The notes beneath the pieces are model-generated. The model was not told the origin of the DNA. It did no database searches and saw only the letters and a program-made list of their open reading frames with translations. The position numbers and the translations under genes are program-made. From contig JAIVFI010000052.1 of the NCBI GenBank assembly GCA_025558095.1, positions 1 through 21,474 on the forward strand: a DNA stretch of 21,474 nt, written 5' to 3'. The DNA comes from Hyaloraphidium curvatum. Its lineage: Eukaryota; Monoblepharomycota; Hyaloraphidiomycetes; Hyaloraphidiales; Hyaloraphidiaceae. Below, one piece after another: positions 9,233-18,758 of the stretch (within the stretch, counting starts at the first letter, position 1; every line of letters begins with the position of its first letter).

Positions 9233-9955
9233 TCATTGCTCCTCCGAACGTCTCCCGCCCGTGATCCTCCTCCACATTTCCCCATTCTCGTCACCGTTCA
9301 CGAAAGCGGGTTCGGAAACGACCGCGTTCTCGTGGTTCTGCAGCAGATTATCCAAAGCACGCTGGTGCCTTCGGAGGTGGGAGTGAAGTCCCGGAGCACG
9401 AGTTGCCTTGCCGGCGGGAGCGCGTCCCCAAGGTCGAGCAGCCAGGGCTTCCGCCCGCTCACAAGCTCCAGCACGTCCTCTGGGTCGGCGAAGCCCACGC
9501 CATCGAAGGAGATTCGCAGCCTGCGAGGAGTGAAGCCGGGGTTTCCGAACAGATCTTCGGCGTGCTCCAGATCGGCAACGTGCAACGATATCATATCGAT
9601 CACGGAGACTACGTGGGCGAGCGGTTTGAGGTGCATGAAGAAGCTGTCGATACCGTCGCCATCGAAGTCGAACTCCAGGGTTTCCAGGTTCGCAGCCCCG
9701 AGCGCGTTCGCGAATGCATGTTCGGTTGTCCGGCGGCGCCTCCGACCACAAGAGGTGCTTCAGTGATGGCGGTAGGAGAACCTGGAGAAGAGGTTGGCCA
9801 AATGCCGGGGCGCGCACGTGCACGTGGAGCTTCTCGAGCTTCGGGATGGCCGCAATGAGCCCGAAAACGGCCCCTTCGTCTTCCCAGTTGGACGGCATCG
9901 CGAAGCGCAGCTCCCGCAGGTTCCCAAAGGGCGCAACAAATGCTGCTCGTAAGTC
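9233..9955 (-). pseudogene. F-box/LRR-like protein, copy C, 5'-truncated with two frameshifts
   Basis: Reading on the minus strand, recognisable family sequence begins near 9955 (RAAFVAPFGNLRELRFAMP) immediately after an in-frame TAG, so the F-box half is missing. It continues EGAVFGLIAAIPKLEKL and LPPSLKHLLWSEAPPDN. It then shifts by one base near 9725 to EHAFANALGAANLETLEFDF, HVVSVIDMISLHVADLE and ELVSGRKPWLLDLGDALPP. It shifts again at 9355-9360 to LDNLLQNHENAVVSEPAF, ending EMWRRITGGRRSEEQ and TGA at 9235-9233. Every segment aligns in order with copies A and D. Three lesions in one copy point to a true pseudogene rather than a base-call problem. Confidence 0.75.
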
Positions 9956-10058
9956 CTATTTCATGCAGGCGCCAGCCATGGACGTGCAGCCTTTCGCCTG
10001 CACGTCATTGCGCCCATTTGATTTGCTCAGCTCCTTGCCCCGCCCGTCCTGACGTCCC

Positions 10059-10550
10059 TCACTGTCCGGCCTCCCCCTTCTCCATCAGCGCGCCCCACCT
10101 CTCAAAGCTTTCGGCGCTCCACACCTCCCCCACGTCGTAGAACTCCGCCACGGCCCTCGCCCCCGCGGGCAGCACCACCCACGGCTGCTTCGTCGACGTG
10201 TAGATGTGCACGTCGGGCCGCACGGCGTCGGGGTCCTCGAGCGTGCCCGCGCGCACGAAGGCGCAGAGCCTCCCGGCCTGCGGGTAGTGCGACCACAGCG
10301 CGACGCGGCACGAGGGGCAGCGCGCGACGAGCTGCCCGCGGCCGCTGGCCGAGGGCGTGTCGACCTCCTCGGGCGCGCCCGCGAGGAGCTCCACGGCGTC
10401 GGTCTCGACGACGCAGTTTAGGGCGAAGGAGACGCCGGATTTGCGCTGGCAGTGGCAGCAGTGGACGATCAGGGGGGGGCGGGTGACTCGGTACCGCACC
10501 CGCCCGCAGGTGCAGCGGCCGGCGAGGGGGGGTTGGGAAGAGACGGGCAT
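10059..10550 (-). CDS. GFA/CENP-V domain zinc protein
   Basis: Single-exon frame of 163 residues, close to the whole length of the family. Motifs seen: GRCTCGRVRY (residues 11-20), HCCHCQRKSG (30-39), the TPSASGRGQ segment and RCPSCRVALW (77-86). The tail is VHIYTSTKQPWVVLP followed by VGEVWSAESFERW. The family, named after glutathione-dependent formaldehyde-activating enzyme, binds zinc through Cys clusters; many members have unknown substrates. The serine-rich middle and TSTKQPWV end resemble a subfamily common in bacteria. The first cluster appears to be three residues short of the usual CHCxxC arrangement, so one zinc ligand may be missing. The gene lies between two broken F-box-like copies with no obvious functional link. 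Confidence 0.85.
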   Translation of the reverse strand: MPVSSQPPLAGRCTCGRVRYRVTRPPLIVHCCHCQRKSGVSFALNCVVETDAVELLAGAPEEVDTPSASGRGQLVARCPSCRVALWSHYPQAGRLCAFVRAGTLEDPDAVRPDVHIYTSTKQPWVVLPAGARAVAEFYDVGEVWSAESFERWGALMEKGEAGQ

Positions 10551-11104
10551 GGTGGGGGGTTACACGTAGGCAACGGGTGCTCGAGAGCCCTTTGGTGTGG
10601 AGCGTGTGGCTCGGTTTTTGGAGGTGACTCGTCGCCGGGCTCCGTTTTAGAAAGCCCCTTGTCTCCCATCTCTCCCAGCTTTCCCCTCCATGGCCATGAA
10701 GATGTGCAGGACCTGCTGCAGTTTCATCGCTCGTTCTCTATCGATCAGTCTGGGCACGTCTCCGGATTCATTCATTACGAAGACGCGTCGGCCCTTCGGC
10801 GGCGGGGTATCGGAGGAAGGGAAGGAGTATGAATTCACCGTGACGGATGTCTCCAAAAGAACAAAATCTCGGCTACGTATAGGTGCTCAAGAAGCAATCA
10901 GGAAACCCGGGCCACCAAGGGGAAAGGAATAAGGCACAAAAGATCGCCAGGTGGTTCGCGGGCTGCTATGGACCGTTCGCAGCAGGGCGAAGGCCGCTGG
11001 TTGATATTGATGGAGGGCCAACACATTGCTACATGATACTGACGAACCGTCCCCGCACGACAATCCTAGCCGTCCGGCTCCCCACCACCATTGGTGGACT
11101 CCCA
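10551..11104. other. Intergenic region with no supported gene
   Basis: This stretch runs from the start of the GFA-domain gene to the 3' end of F-box-like copy D. Base composition is less GC-rich than in the genes. Short frames of 69-91 codons occur on both strands at 10647-11158. A minus-strand one (10856-10647) ends in a helix-like, weakly F-box-reminiscent stretch (KLQQVLHIFMAMEGKAG), but this is too little to call. A CCACCATTGGTGG inverted repeat lies near 11085. Confidence 0.4.
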
Positions 11105-12269
11105 TCAGTCCGCCGAGGCCGCCGCTACAACGGCGAGAGACCTCCCTTCCTCGTATAGCGGCCCGCCCGTGATCCTCCTCCACATGTTCGTTTCGGCCTC
11201 TGCCCCTGCGGTGAACGAGGAACCGAGATTGGGCACGACACCCGCCCATACTTGCTTGCCAGCACCTGCTCCACGCCTGGAAGCGACTCCGGATCCAAGG
11301 ACGGGTAGAAGATCGAGAGCACGAGCCGCTTTGCAGGGGGGGGGCAGGGGCCCCAGCTCGACGAGGCAGGCCGTCTCGCCCATGCGGAGCTCGAGCACCT
11401 CCAGCCCGCGCAGGCGGCCGAGGGACGGTGGGACGGGCTCCTCGTAGCGAAACGTCAGGCTTATCAACAGCCTGCGGGGGGCGAAGGCGGGGTTCTCGAA
11501 CAGCGCTTGGGCTCCAAAGAGCTCCAAGACGGCCAGCGAGAGCGAATCGATGGCCGAGACAACATGCTGCATCTGGGCCAGGCGCACATACAGACCGTCG
11601 GGCGCGCCATCCTGGGTGAGGTCCAGTGCCAGCGACTCCAGCTCGGCGGCCCCGAGCGCGGCCAGGAGCCGGGGTACGTCTGCGGGAAACCCGCCGGCCC
11701 ACGAAAGGTGCTTCAGCGACGGCGGCAAAGCTTCGGCGAGGAAATCCCGATCAAAGTTCCACTCCCCGCCGACGTCCAGCTTCAGTCTCTCGAGCCCGGT
11801 GAGGCCGGCGATGAGCCGCCCGACGGTCCCGTCCTCGTTGGCCCGGTACAGGTTGAGAGCCACCTCACGCAGGTCCTTGAAGAGCCGCAAGCATTCCACG
11901 ATCAGCGCGGTGTCCGTCTCCTCGAAGTGCGGAGGACCGAGGTCCAGGATCCGCACCAGGTCGGCGTGCCGCCGGGCGGCGTCGAGAAAGGACTCGGCGT
12001 GCGCGTCCGCGTGCGTTATCCGCCCGTAGAGGACGGGGAGCGCGAGGTCGAAGGTCGCTTTGCTCGCGAGCGCGCACTCCAAAAGGGGAACTCAAACTTC
12101 GCCTGCGCCTGCGGCCGGTCGCTTTGCAGTCCACCGAGGCCAGTTCGCCGAAGATGAGAGACAGCTCAGGGGGAAAGTTGGGACCGCCGTCCGGCGGCGC
12201 GTCGTCCGCGTCCTGTGCGCGGGCTGGGGCGTCCGCCGGCAGGGAAAGCGCGTTTCCGAGCGTCTCCAT
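11105..12269 (-). pseudogene. F-box/LRR-like protein, copy D, with a 31-base insertion
   Basis: Start METLGNALSLPADAP at 12269 matches the length and composition of the copy A leader. The F-box-like segment (FPPELSLIFGELASVDCKAT) is cut by 31 extra bases at 12116-12086 relative to copy A, shifting the frame. The family sequence then resumes LLECALASKATFDLALPVLYGRIT and runs intact through LRR-like repeats (LREVALNLY, LERLKLDVGG, LPPSLKHLSWAGG, ELESLALDL, SAIDSLSLAV, LEVLELRMG). Near 11336-11344 a run of nine G (C on this strand) appears to throw the frame: the alternative frame gives RLVLSIFYPSLDPESL, as expected, and then returns to ETNMWRRITGG. The tail after GG is shifted again (RYTRKGG in the neighbouring frame). 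It is the longest readable copy apart from A. The insertion does not have GT-AG ends, so it is not an intron. Confidence 0.75.
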
Positions 12270-12478
12270 CGCGGTGGCTGCGAGTTCGACGGGTGACGGC
12301 GAGGTTTCGGTGGGCGTCTCGACATCCAGTGAACGCAGTAGAAGCGGGTTCGCGGAGCGGCCAACGCGATCCCATGGAACCATGCCAGCTACCCACGATA
12401 CATGCATGAATGAAAACCCCTGCTGCTTTTGAGATCAGTCCATCGCCTCGGCTGTGCCCGCCTCTGCCATCCCCGAGC

Positions 12479-13335
12479 TTACTCATCCTCAGAGTATTCG
12501 CCGCCAGTGATCCTCCTCCACATCTCCTTCTCGGCTTCCGCCTCCCCGGCGGGACGACCGGGCGAGGAACGGCGCTGATCGTAGACGGCAACGCTGCCGT
12601 AGTCCCGCCGCAGCATCGCCTCAACGGCCGCGAGCGATCCCGTCTCCAGCGACGGGGAGAACTCCAAGAGCTCGAGCTGCCCTGCCAGGGGGAACTCCAG
12701 AGCTCCCGCTGTGGCCTTGGTTTGTTCCACAGCCCTTCGACCCGGATACTGGATCCTTGCGGCCGCTGTTCGATGATTGAGGCCAGCATGGGCAAGTAGT
12801 AGGATTCACCATGGATACCTTCCAAGCCATCGCGAAGGACCGATTTCCGCAGGATCACCAGCTCCGAGTGGCAGTTCAGAAGGATGGGGAGAACATCGTC
12901 GAAGAGGGTGTGTGGGGACATCTGGGGCTCGTGGAAGCAAACAATCGGCAGCACTACCAGCGCCCTGAGCAACGGCTCTGCTCCGTGTCCGGTAAGGAAG
13001 GTCATGACATCCGCCCTCTCGACGTTGGCGAATCACGGCGACCTGTCCTCCAGAGCCCGCGCCAGTTTCTGAAAAATGTAGCGCTCGTGCAGAAAGAGGT
13101 GTTTGATCGGGGACCGCGACCACGGAACGGTCATTTGGAGCAGCTGCTGGATGTAGCCCTCGTTCGTCCTCGTGGCGTGGAGCTCGCGTAGAAGCAGCGG
13201 CCGCGCCAGAGCGACGCACTCGCGGGACGCCAGGGCGAAGTGGAGGAGCGTGCATCGGTGCTTTCGGTCCGCCAGAACTTCCATGGCCGCGAGCATCAGC
13301 TCGGGCAGAAGGGCGGGGGCTTCGGGTGCGGCCAT
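12479..13335 (-). pseudogene. F-box-like protein, copy E, with premature TGA and a frameshift
   Basis: Start MAAPEAPALLPELMLAAMEV (A at -3; an upstream in-frame ATG at 13467 is possible). The F-box-like part continues HRCTLLHFALASRECVALARPLLL, then a helical region to ARALEDRSP. There an in-frame TGA occurs at 13035-13033. The same frame continues directly as FANVERADVMTFLTGHGAEPLL, through FHEPQMSPHTLFDDVLPILL to RVEGLWNK. A shift at about 12730-12700 (one base lost or two gained) then gives ALEFPLAGQLELLEFSPSLE and the tail EKEMWRRITGGEYSEDE, TGA at 12481-12479. TGA could derive from an Arg CGA by CpG decay. The middle section diverges from copies A, C and D, so it is an older paralogue. 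Confidence 0.75.
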
Positions 13336-13562
13336 TTTGGCTTTCGGCAATGAGCCAGAGCCGCCTCCCTCCGAAGCTTCAAAGGACGGGAAGCACCGAA
13401 GAACGGGGCAGTTCGTCTCGATCTTCTTGTTATCGCACTTCTCCAGCAACTTCGTCGGATATTCCATTCGTTTCGTATGACATGGACGCCAACGGATTGT
13501 AGAGTTCGAACGAAGACATAGGAAGGCCTACACAATAGAAAACCTTCCAAAGCGAACACACG

Positions 13563-16500
13563 TTACGCCGCCGATAGTCGAGCCAGCTCCCTGGCAACGT
13601 CGGCCATGGCCGGCCTGCGCGCCGGCTCCTCCTCCCAGCACGATCCGACGAGCGCCCAGACGCCGTCGGGCACCCCGCCAGGGCGGGGCGGCCTCTTCCC
13701 GCCGAAGATGGCCTTCATGACCTGGCAACAACGTGTTCCCTCAGTCAGACGGCGGGCAAACATGGAACAGTCGGTGAATACGCACCGCAGCGGGTGAGGT
13801 CAGGTCATCGTACGGGTCCCGCCCGCCAGAGAGGACCTGATAACACATCATCCCGAACGTCCACACGTCCGCCTACCTGCCCATGGGCTCGTGATCGAAG
13901 AACTCTGGGGGCGCGAAGCGGATCGTTGCGCCCTGCAGGCCCTTGTACACGTAGCCACCGTTGCCTTTGCTGTCCTCTATCCGGGTGCGGATCTTGGAGA
14001 TGCCAAAGTCGGCGATCTTGGCCACGGGGTTGCCCGAGCCGTCCACGGCGACGAGCACGTTGTCGGCCTTGAGGTCCGAGTACACGACCCCGCGGGAATG
14101 CAGGACGGCCATCCCCGCCGCGGCGTGGGCGAGCATGCGAATCGAGAGGGGCTTGGGCCAGCCTCGGGCGGCCAGGAAGGACTTGAGGCTGCCTCCATTG
14201 CATAGCTCTGTGACCAAGAAGGTGGGGCCGGTGCGGTACGCAAGCAGAGGCACAACTGGATGCGGGTCAGTCGAGAGCAAGTCTCGCATGGTTGCGTGGA
14301 CCCACGATTGTCGTGCCTGGGCACATCAATCCACATCTTGAGCTCGGCTTCGAACATGACCTTGGCGTCCGCCTCCTCGAGCGACGCATGCAGCAGCTTG
14401 ACCGCGACCTCGGCCCCGCGGAACCGCCCGCGGAACACCTCCCCGAACCCGCCCGCGCCCAGCGGCCGGTCCCTGAAGATCTGCACGTCGGCTTCCTCCG
14501 CCCACACGGCCTTGGTCACCGCGGGCTGCGCCGCGGCGCGCTTCAGCGCCATCGCGACGGATGCCATCGTGGGGCGGGCGCCGGGGTCCTCGGCCCAGCA
14601 CGAGGTCACGACGTCCCACACGGCGTTCGGGACACCTTCCGGCCGCGGCGGGCGCTCGCCCTTGAAGATCGCCCTCATGACCTGCGGCAGCAACGGTGCG
14701 TCACGGCGGCGCACAGGGGGCTCTTCGGGAAAAGGACACTCACGGCGGATGCCGAGCTGAGCTTGTCGTACGGATCCTTGCCTTGCGACAGGGCCTGGTA
14801 GCACATCATCCCGAACGTCCACACGTCCGACGCCCTGCGCGGCGGCTCGTCCTCGAAGAACTCCGGCGGCGCGTACCGCATCGTGGCCCCGCCCACGCCG
14901 TGGTACACGTACCCCGGCCCGCGGCTGTCGCCGACCCGCGTGCGCACCTTGGCCAGGCCGAAATCGGCGATCTTGGCCACGGGCATGCGGCCGCCGTCGT
15001 CGACCAGGACGTTGTCGGCCTTGAGATCTGAGTGGATGACTCCCTTGGAGTGGAGGAAGGTGACGCCGACGGCGGCCTCGGCGAGGAGGTGGATCGTCAG
15101 GGAGGGGTCCCAGTTCTTGCGGGCAAGGAACCTCTTCATGCTGCCCGCCGGGTACAGCTTGGTGATGAGGAGCGTCGGGCCGGTGCGGTATCCGAGGAGC
15201 GGGACGACGTTCTCGTGCGCAGGCAGATCAGCCCACGCCTTGACTTCCGCGTCCAGCATCGCGTTCGCCTCGTCCGTGCTGTACGTGTCCAGGGCCACCT
15301 TGACGGCGACGTCCGTGAGGCCGAGGTACCTGCCGCGGTAGACGGCACCGAAAGCGCCCCTGCCGAGCAGCTCGGACCGCTCGTACGCAATGTCGGCCTC
15401 GTCCACCCAGTACGACGTCTTGGAGCGCGCCGGAGCGGGCTTGGCATCGCCGCCCCCGACGACCACCGTCGCGTCGGAGGCGGAGGATTGCCCCCTCGAG
15501 AGCGGCCTCGGCGGCGGCGCGGGCGCGGCGAGCTTGCCCCTCTGGGCGGCATCGAACTCCTCGAAGATCTTCTCGGCGGCCTGCCACGCATCGTAGCGCT
15601 TGGGCGGCCGCGCGGCCTCGATCGCGCGCACGATGCCGTGGTGCTTCTCCTTGCGGGCGACGTCGAGCCCCGTCTGGCCCTGCGCGAGCGCAGCCGCGTC
15701 CGTGCGCTTGTCAGCAAGGAGCAGCTTGACGACTTCGAGGTGGCCCTGGTGGCATGCAGCGTGGAACGCCGTGAGCCCGTCGCCGAAGGAGGCGTTCACG
15801 TCCAGCTTGGCGTTTCCGAGCATGAGCGCGACCGCCGCGGCGCGTCCCTCGAGGCAGAGCATGTGGAAGCCGGTCAAGTTCTTGGTGTTCCTTGCGTTGA
15901 TGTCCACCCGCGGATCCGCGACGAGGAGTCGGATGACCGCCTCGTGCCCTTTGCGGCACGCAAAGTGGATCCCCGTCCAGCCGTCCTCGTCCTTGGCGTT
16001 CACGTCCAGCCCGTCCCGCTTTAGCAGGAACTTGACCACGTCGGCGTCGCCCTCGCCGCATGCGTGGCGGAAGACCCCGGCAGCGAGCTCGTCCGAGAGG
16101 ACAGGCGGCCCAGGAGCGGACTCCGGGTAGTCCATCTCCCCTCCCCCGACGCCCATGAGCGCCCGCACCCAGGCATCGCGCATGTCCATCCAGCCTTCCA
16201 CCTGGCTGGAGCTGCGGATGTGCTGCTCGACCGCGAGCAGGCACGTGGCCGCATGTGCGACGGTGCAGGTCGGCCCTTTCATCTCCTTGGCCCAGTGCTC
16301 GCGGCGGCCGCCGAGCCAGGACGACCTCTGGGCTTCGGCTTTGATCGCTCGCTCGTACTTGTAGAGCAGGTTGTAGAAGCTCGCCAGGTCCGTAACATCC
16401 TCGGGCCTGGCCAGGGGCACGTGCTCCGTCACGTACTCGGGCCGGAGGCTGCCGTGCAATCCACGCAGAGACGTCCACAGGACAGCCGGGTCGCCCTGCT

Positions 16501-17416
16501 TTGGTTCGGGGTCCGCGCACAGGACCAGGTCGTAGCTGCCTTCGGCGCCCCAGCGGTAGGTGTTGCTGGATCCGTTGTCCCATCGCACGGTGAGAACGCC
16601 GCCCGCCTTGTCGGCATCCTTCACTTTCCCGGCGCCCCCGCCGTCCTGTGATCCCCACTTCCAATCGGGGCCTCGGCGCACGCGCATGCCGACCATCTGC
16701 TCGCAAGTTGGACGGAGCGCCCTTACCACAAGATCCCAGCAGCCCTCCGCCCCCCAGCGATAGTTGTTGGTCTTCCCGACGTCCCATCGGACGGTGACCC
16801 ATCCCTTTTCCTTTTCCAGCACGCCGATTACGGCGCCCTCGCGGCCGGCACCCCCGTCCTGCTCGCCCCACTTCCAGTCCTTGCCGCGGCGCACGCGGAC
16901 GCCCACCATGCCCTCCCACCGCATGCCCCTGGGCCCGTGGCTGCGCACGACCTCGAGGTCGCAGCGGCCGCCAGCGTCCCAGCGGTAGACATTGCTCCGG
17001 CCCGCGTCCCAGCGCACGTGCACCCAACCTTCATACCCCGCATCGTAGTCCAGGGCGACCACCGTGCCTTCGCGGCCGGTGCCGCCGTCCTGGTCGTCCC
17101 ACTTCCAATCCCTGCCGCGGCGCACGCGCGTGCCCACGGCGTGCTCCCAGGGCGTGCCGCTGGCGGCCCCGGGCGGCGCTTCTTCGAGGTCGAACGCGCC
17201 ATCGGCGCCCCACCGGTGCAGGAAGGCGCCGCCGGCGTCCCACTCGACGCGCAGCCAGCCGTCCAGGGGCGCGTGCGCCGCGGCGACGGTGCCCAGGCGG
17301 CCCGCGCCGCCGTCCTGCTCGCCCCACCGCCAGTCGCGCCCGCGCCGCACGCGCCGCCCGATCATCGCGGCGATCGGCGGGCGCGGGGCGTCCCGCGCGG
17401 GCATCGCAGGCGGCAT
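13563..17416 (-). CDS. MIB/HERC2-ankyrin-tandem kinase protein (in-frame TAG in second kinase)
   Basis: Exons 17416-14744, 14681-14306, 14255-13786 and 13721-13563. Introns (62, 50 and 64 bases) start GTGAGT, GTGGGT and GTGCGT and end CAG. Total about 1,225 codons. Four MIB/HERC2 repeats at about residues 18-78, 93-156, 170-230 and 241-298 (signatures VRRGRDWKW, QDGG, RWD, YRWGAEG). Then a helical linker, ankyrin repeats at about 441-600, and kinase 1 at about 682-940: GRGAFG, K706, HSDLKADN (D797), DFG (D818). Kinase 2 runs from about 960 to 1225: GAGGFGEV, K986, YSDLKADN (D1077), DFG (D1099). Both fit TKL-type Ser/Thr/Tyr kinases. MIB/HERC2 and ankyrin repeats usually bind proteins, so a scaffolded signalling kinase is inferred. 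A TAG at 13875-13873 interrupts kinase 2 just before ADVWTFGMM, although the frame continues perfectly beyond it. I chose the start because the frame upstream is Arg/Gly shadow sequence. Confidence 0.85.
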
Positions 17417-17872
17417 CGCGGTGCGCCGGCTGCCGGTGGGGGACCGCTGCGGTTGGACTGACTGACTGACTTTCGACGGCTGATGGGTGTTGGGGGACGG
17501 ACCCGGCCACGGGGGACTAACCGTTCCTGGCAGGCGAGACCTCCAGCATTCTCTTGGATTCGATTCGAAAGGACACTGATCAACTGGCAATGCGATTCCT
17601 GAGACAGATGACGTCGTCGTGTTTGCCGTCCGGCTCCGTTCGGGGGGGCGGGGCGGAGTTTCGGAGCGGTTTCCCCCGAATGCCACTCCTGGCAGAGCTT
17701 CACTTCCCCGATTCCATGACAACCAATTCCCATCAACTGGCCAGCATCCGATTGGCCCGATGTCAACGTCTGGCCGGTGACCTTGGCGTGAGCGCGCTGC
17801 CCTCCCCCTGTGCGCGCGGACCCCCGCAGACACTGCCACAAACTCCGGATCCCGTGACCCCAACAGACGCCC
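17417..17872. promoter_or_regulatory. Intergenic region between divergent genes
   Basis: 456 bases separate the start of the tandem kinase gene (minus) from that of the small acidic protein (plus), so both promoters must lie here. It contains a short CTGA microsatellite near 17456-17471 (GACTGACTGACTGAC). No TATA box or other clear element is visible, and no gene is supported. Confidence 0.4.
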
Positions 17873-18373
17873 ATGGCCCCCGCCGCCGAGCGGCGCGCCC
17901 CCGCCGGCGATCCACGACCCCCTCCCGCCGTCGGCCGCGGGGCGCCGACCCCGCCGCCGGCCCCGCCGGCCCCGCAGAAGGCCCCGCCGCGCGCGGACCC
18001 CGCTGACGGCTCCGACTCGGACGGCACACTCGGCGCGGACGAACCCTCGCCCGCCGACTGCACGGCGCCGAAATTCACCCCGCGGCGGTGGGCCTCCCCG
18101 CCCAAGGCCCCCGCCTTCCGCACGCCGGTCCCCGACCGGATAGCGAAGCGCGACGCCGCCTCGGCCGCGCTGGTGGCCGCGCTGCTGCGCACGGGGGCCC
18201 GGGACGAGGACTGTGAGCTTGCAGAGGAAGACATCGAGGAGGTACCGCGCGTGCCGGCGGGGTGCGCTCGTTATTGGGAGTCCGGATTGTGCGACGACGA
18301 CCTGAGGGAGGGGGCAGAGCATTGGGAGGAGCGGTGCGCTGGCGACGCTTGGAGGACCGGGGCGTGCATTTGA
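17873..18373 (+). CDS. Small acidic protein with C-terminal Cys, function unknown
   Basis: Single-exon frame of 166 residues with start context GCCCATGGCC. Residues 1-60 are Pro/Ala-rich and probably disordered. A conserved-looking core follows: KFTPRRWASPPKAP, then a helix DRIAKRDAASAALVAALL (about 88-105). The C-terminal third is acidic with four Cys (131, 140, 155, 165) and several Trp, and could form a small disulphide- or metal-stabilised unit. No signal peptide or membrane span is seen. The family is not recognised. The frame has better residue organisation than the overlapping frames and a natural stop. Confidence 0.55.
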   Translation: MAPAAERRAPAGDPRPPPAVGRGAPTPPPAPPAPQKAPPRADPADGSDSDGTLGADEPSPADCTAPKFTPRRWASPPKAPAFRTPVPDRIAKRDAASAALVAALLRTGARDEDCELAEEDIEEVPRVPAGCARYWESGLCDDDLREGAEHWEERCAGDAWRTGACI

Positions 18374-18609
18374 AGGGGTTGTGTCAGGTTGTTTGGGGTC
18401 CGGGGTGCGGGGATGGGCTTGCTTGAATGGAGCACGGCATGGTCGGCTGCGCGCAGAGGGAGTGTGTTTGTTTCTGGGCGCTTCTCTGCGTCCGCAATGT
18501 TTGGAAGCGTTGGTTTTTGGTGAAGCCGGTCGAGTTCCGCGCGACGGTCGATGAACAGACTTGTAACATAAGCACCTGTCAAATGGACGAGCACGTGGAC
18601 ACACGCAGA

Positions 18610-18700
18610 TGACAGGCGCCGGGAAGCTCCATCACGCGGAACACTTTGCTTTTTACCTGCTTGTTGCATCGAGGAGGATCTTGTCGTCCGGCGCTTGTCA
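18610..18700. repeat. 91-bp unit with 13-bp terminal inverted repeats, copy 1
   Basis: The left end is TGACAGGCGCCGG (18610-18622) and the right end CCGGCGCTTGTCA (18688-18700), inverted with one mismatch that would be a G-U pair in RNA. The 65-base interior aligns without gaps to copy 2 at roughly 60 percent identity. It may be a small non-autonomous transposon-like (MITE-like) element or encode a hairpin RNA. No clear target-site duplication is seen. Confidence 0.65.
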
Positions 18701-18758
18701 ACGCGCTGTGGAACGCCCCTACGAAGGACCGAAGCTCTTGTCCGGGAACGCAGTTCCA

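Noticed and set aside
8466-9386. 306-codon plus frame and several 160-260-codon minus frames upstream of copy C
   Set aside because: They run into the antisense of copy C and lack any recognisable sequence.
10647-10932. Small frames on both strands (69 and 80 codons) between the GFA gene and copy D
   Set aside because: No domain, no supporting context. The weak F-box-like helix in the minus frame is too short to claim another family copy.
17417-18604. Upstream extension of the kinase gene frame by 396 codons
   Set aside because: The extension overlaps the oppositely oriented acidic protein and is Arg/Gly low-complexity; the sensible protein starts at MPPAMPARDAP.
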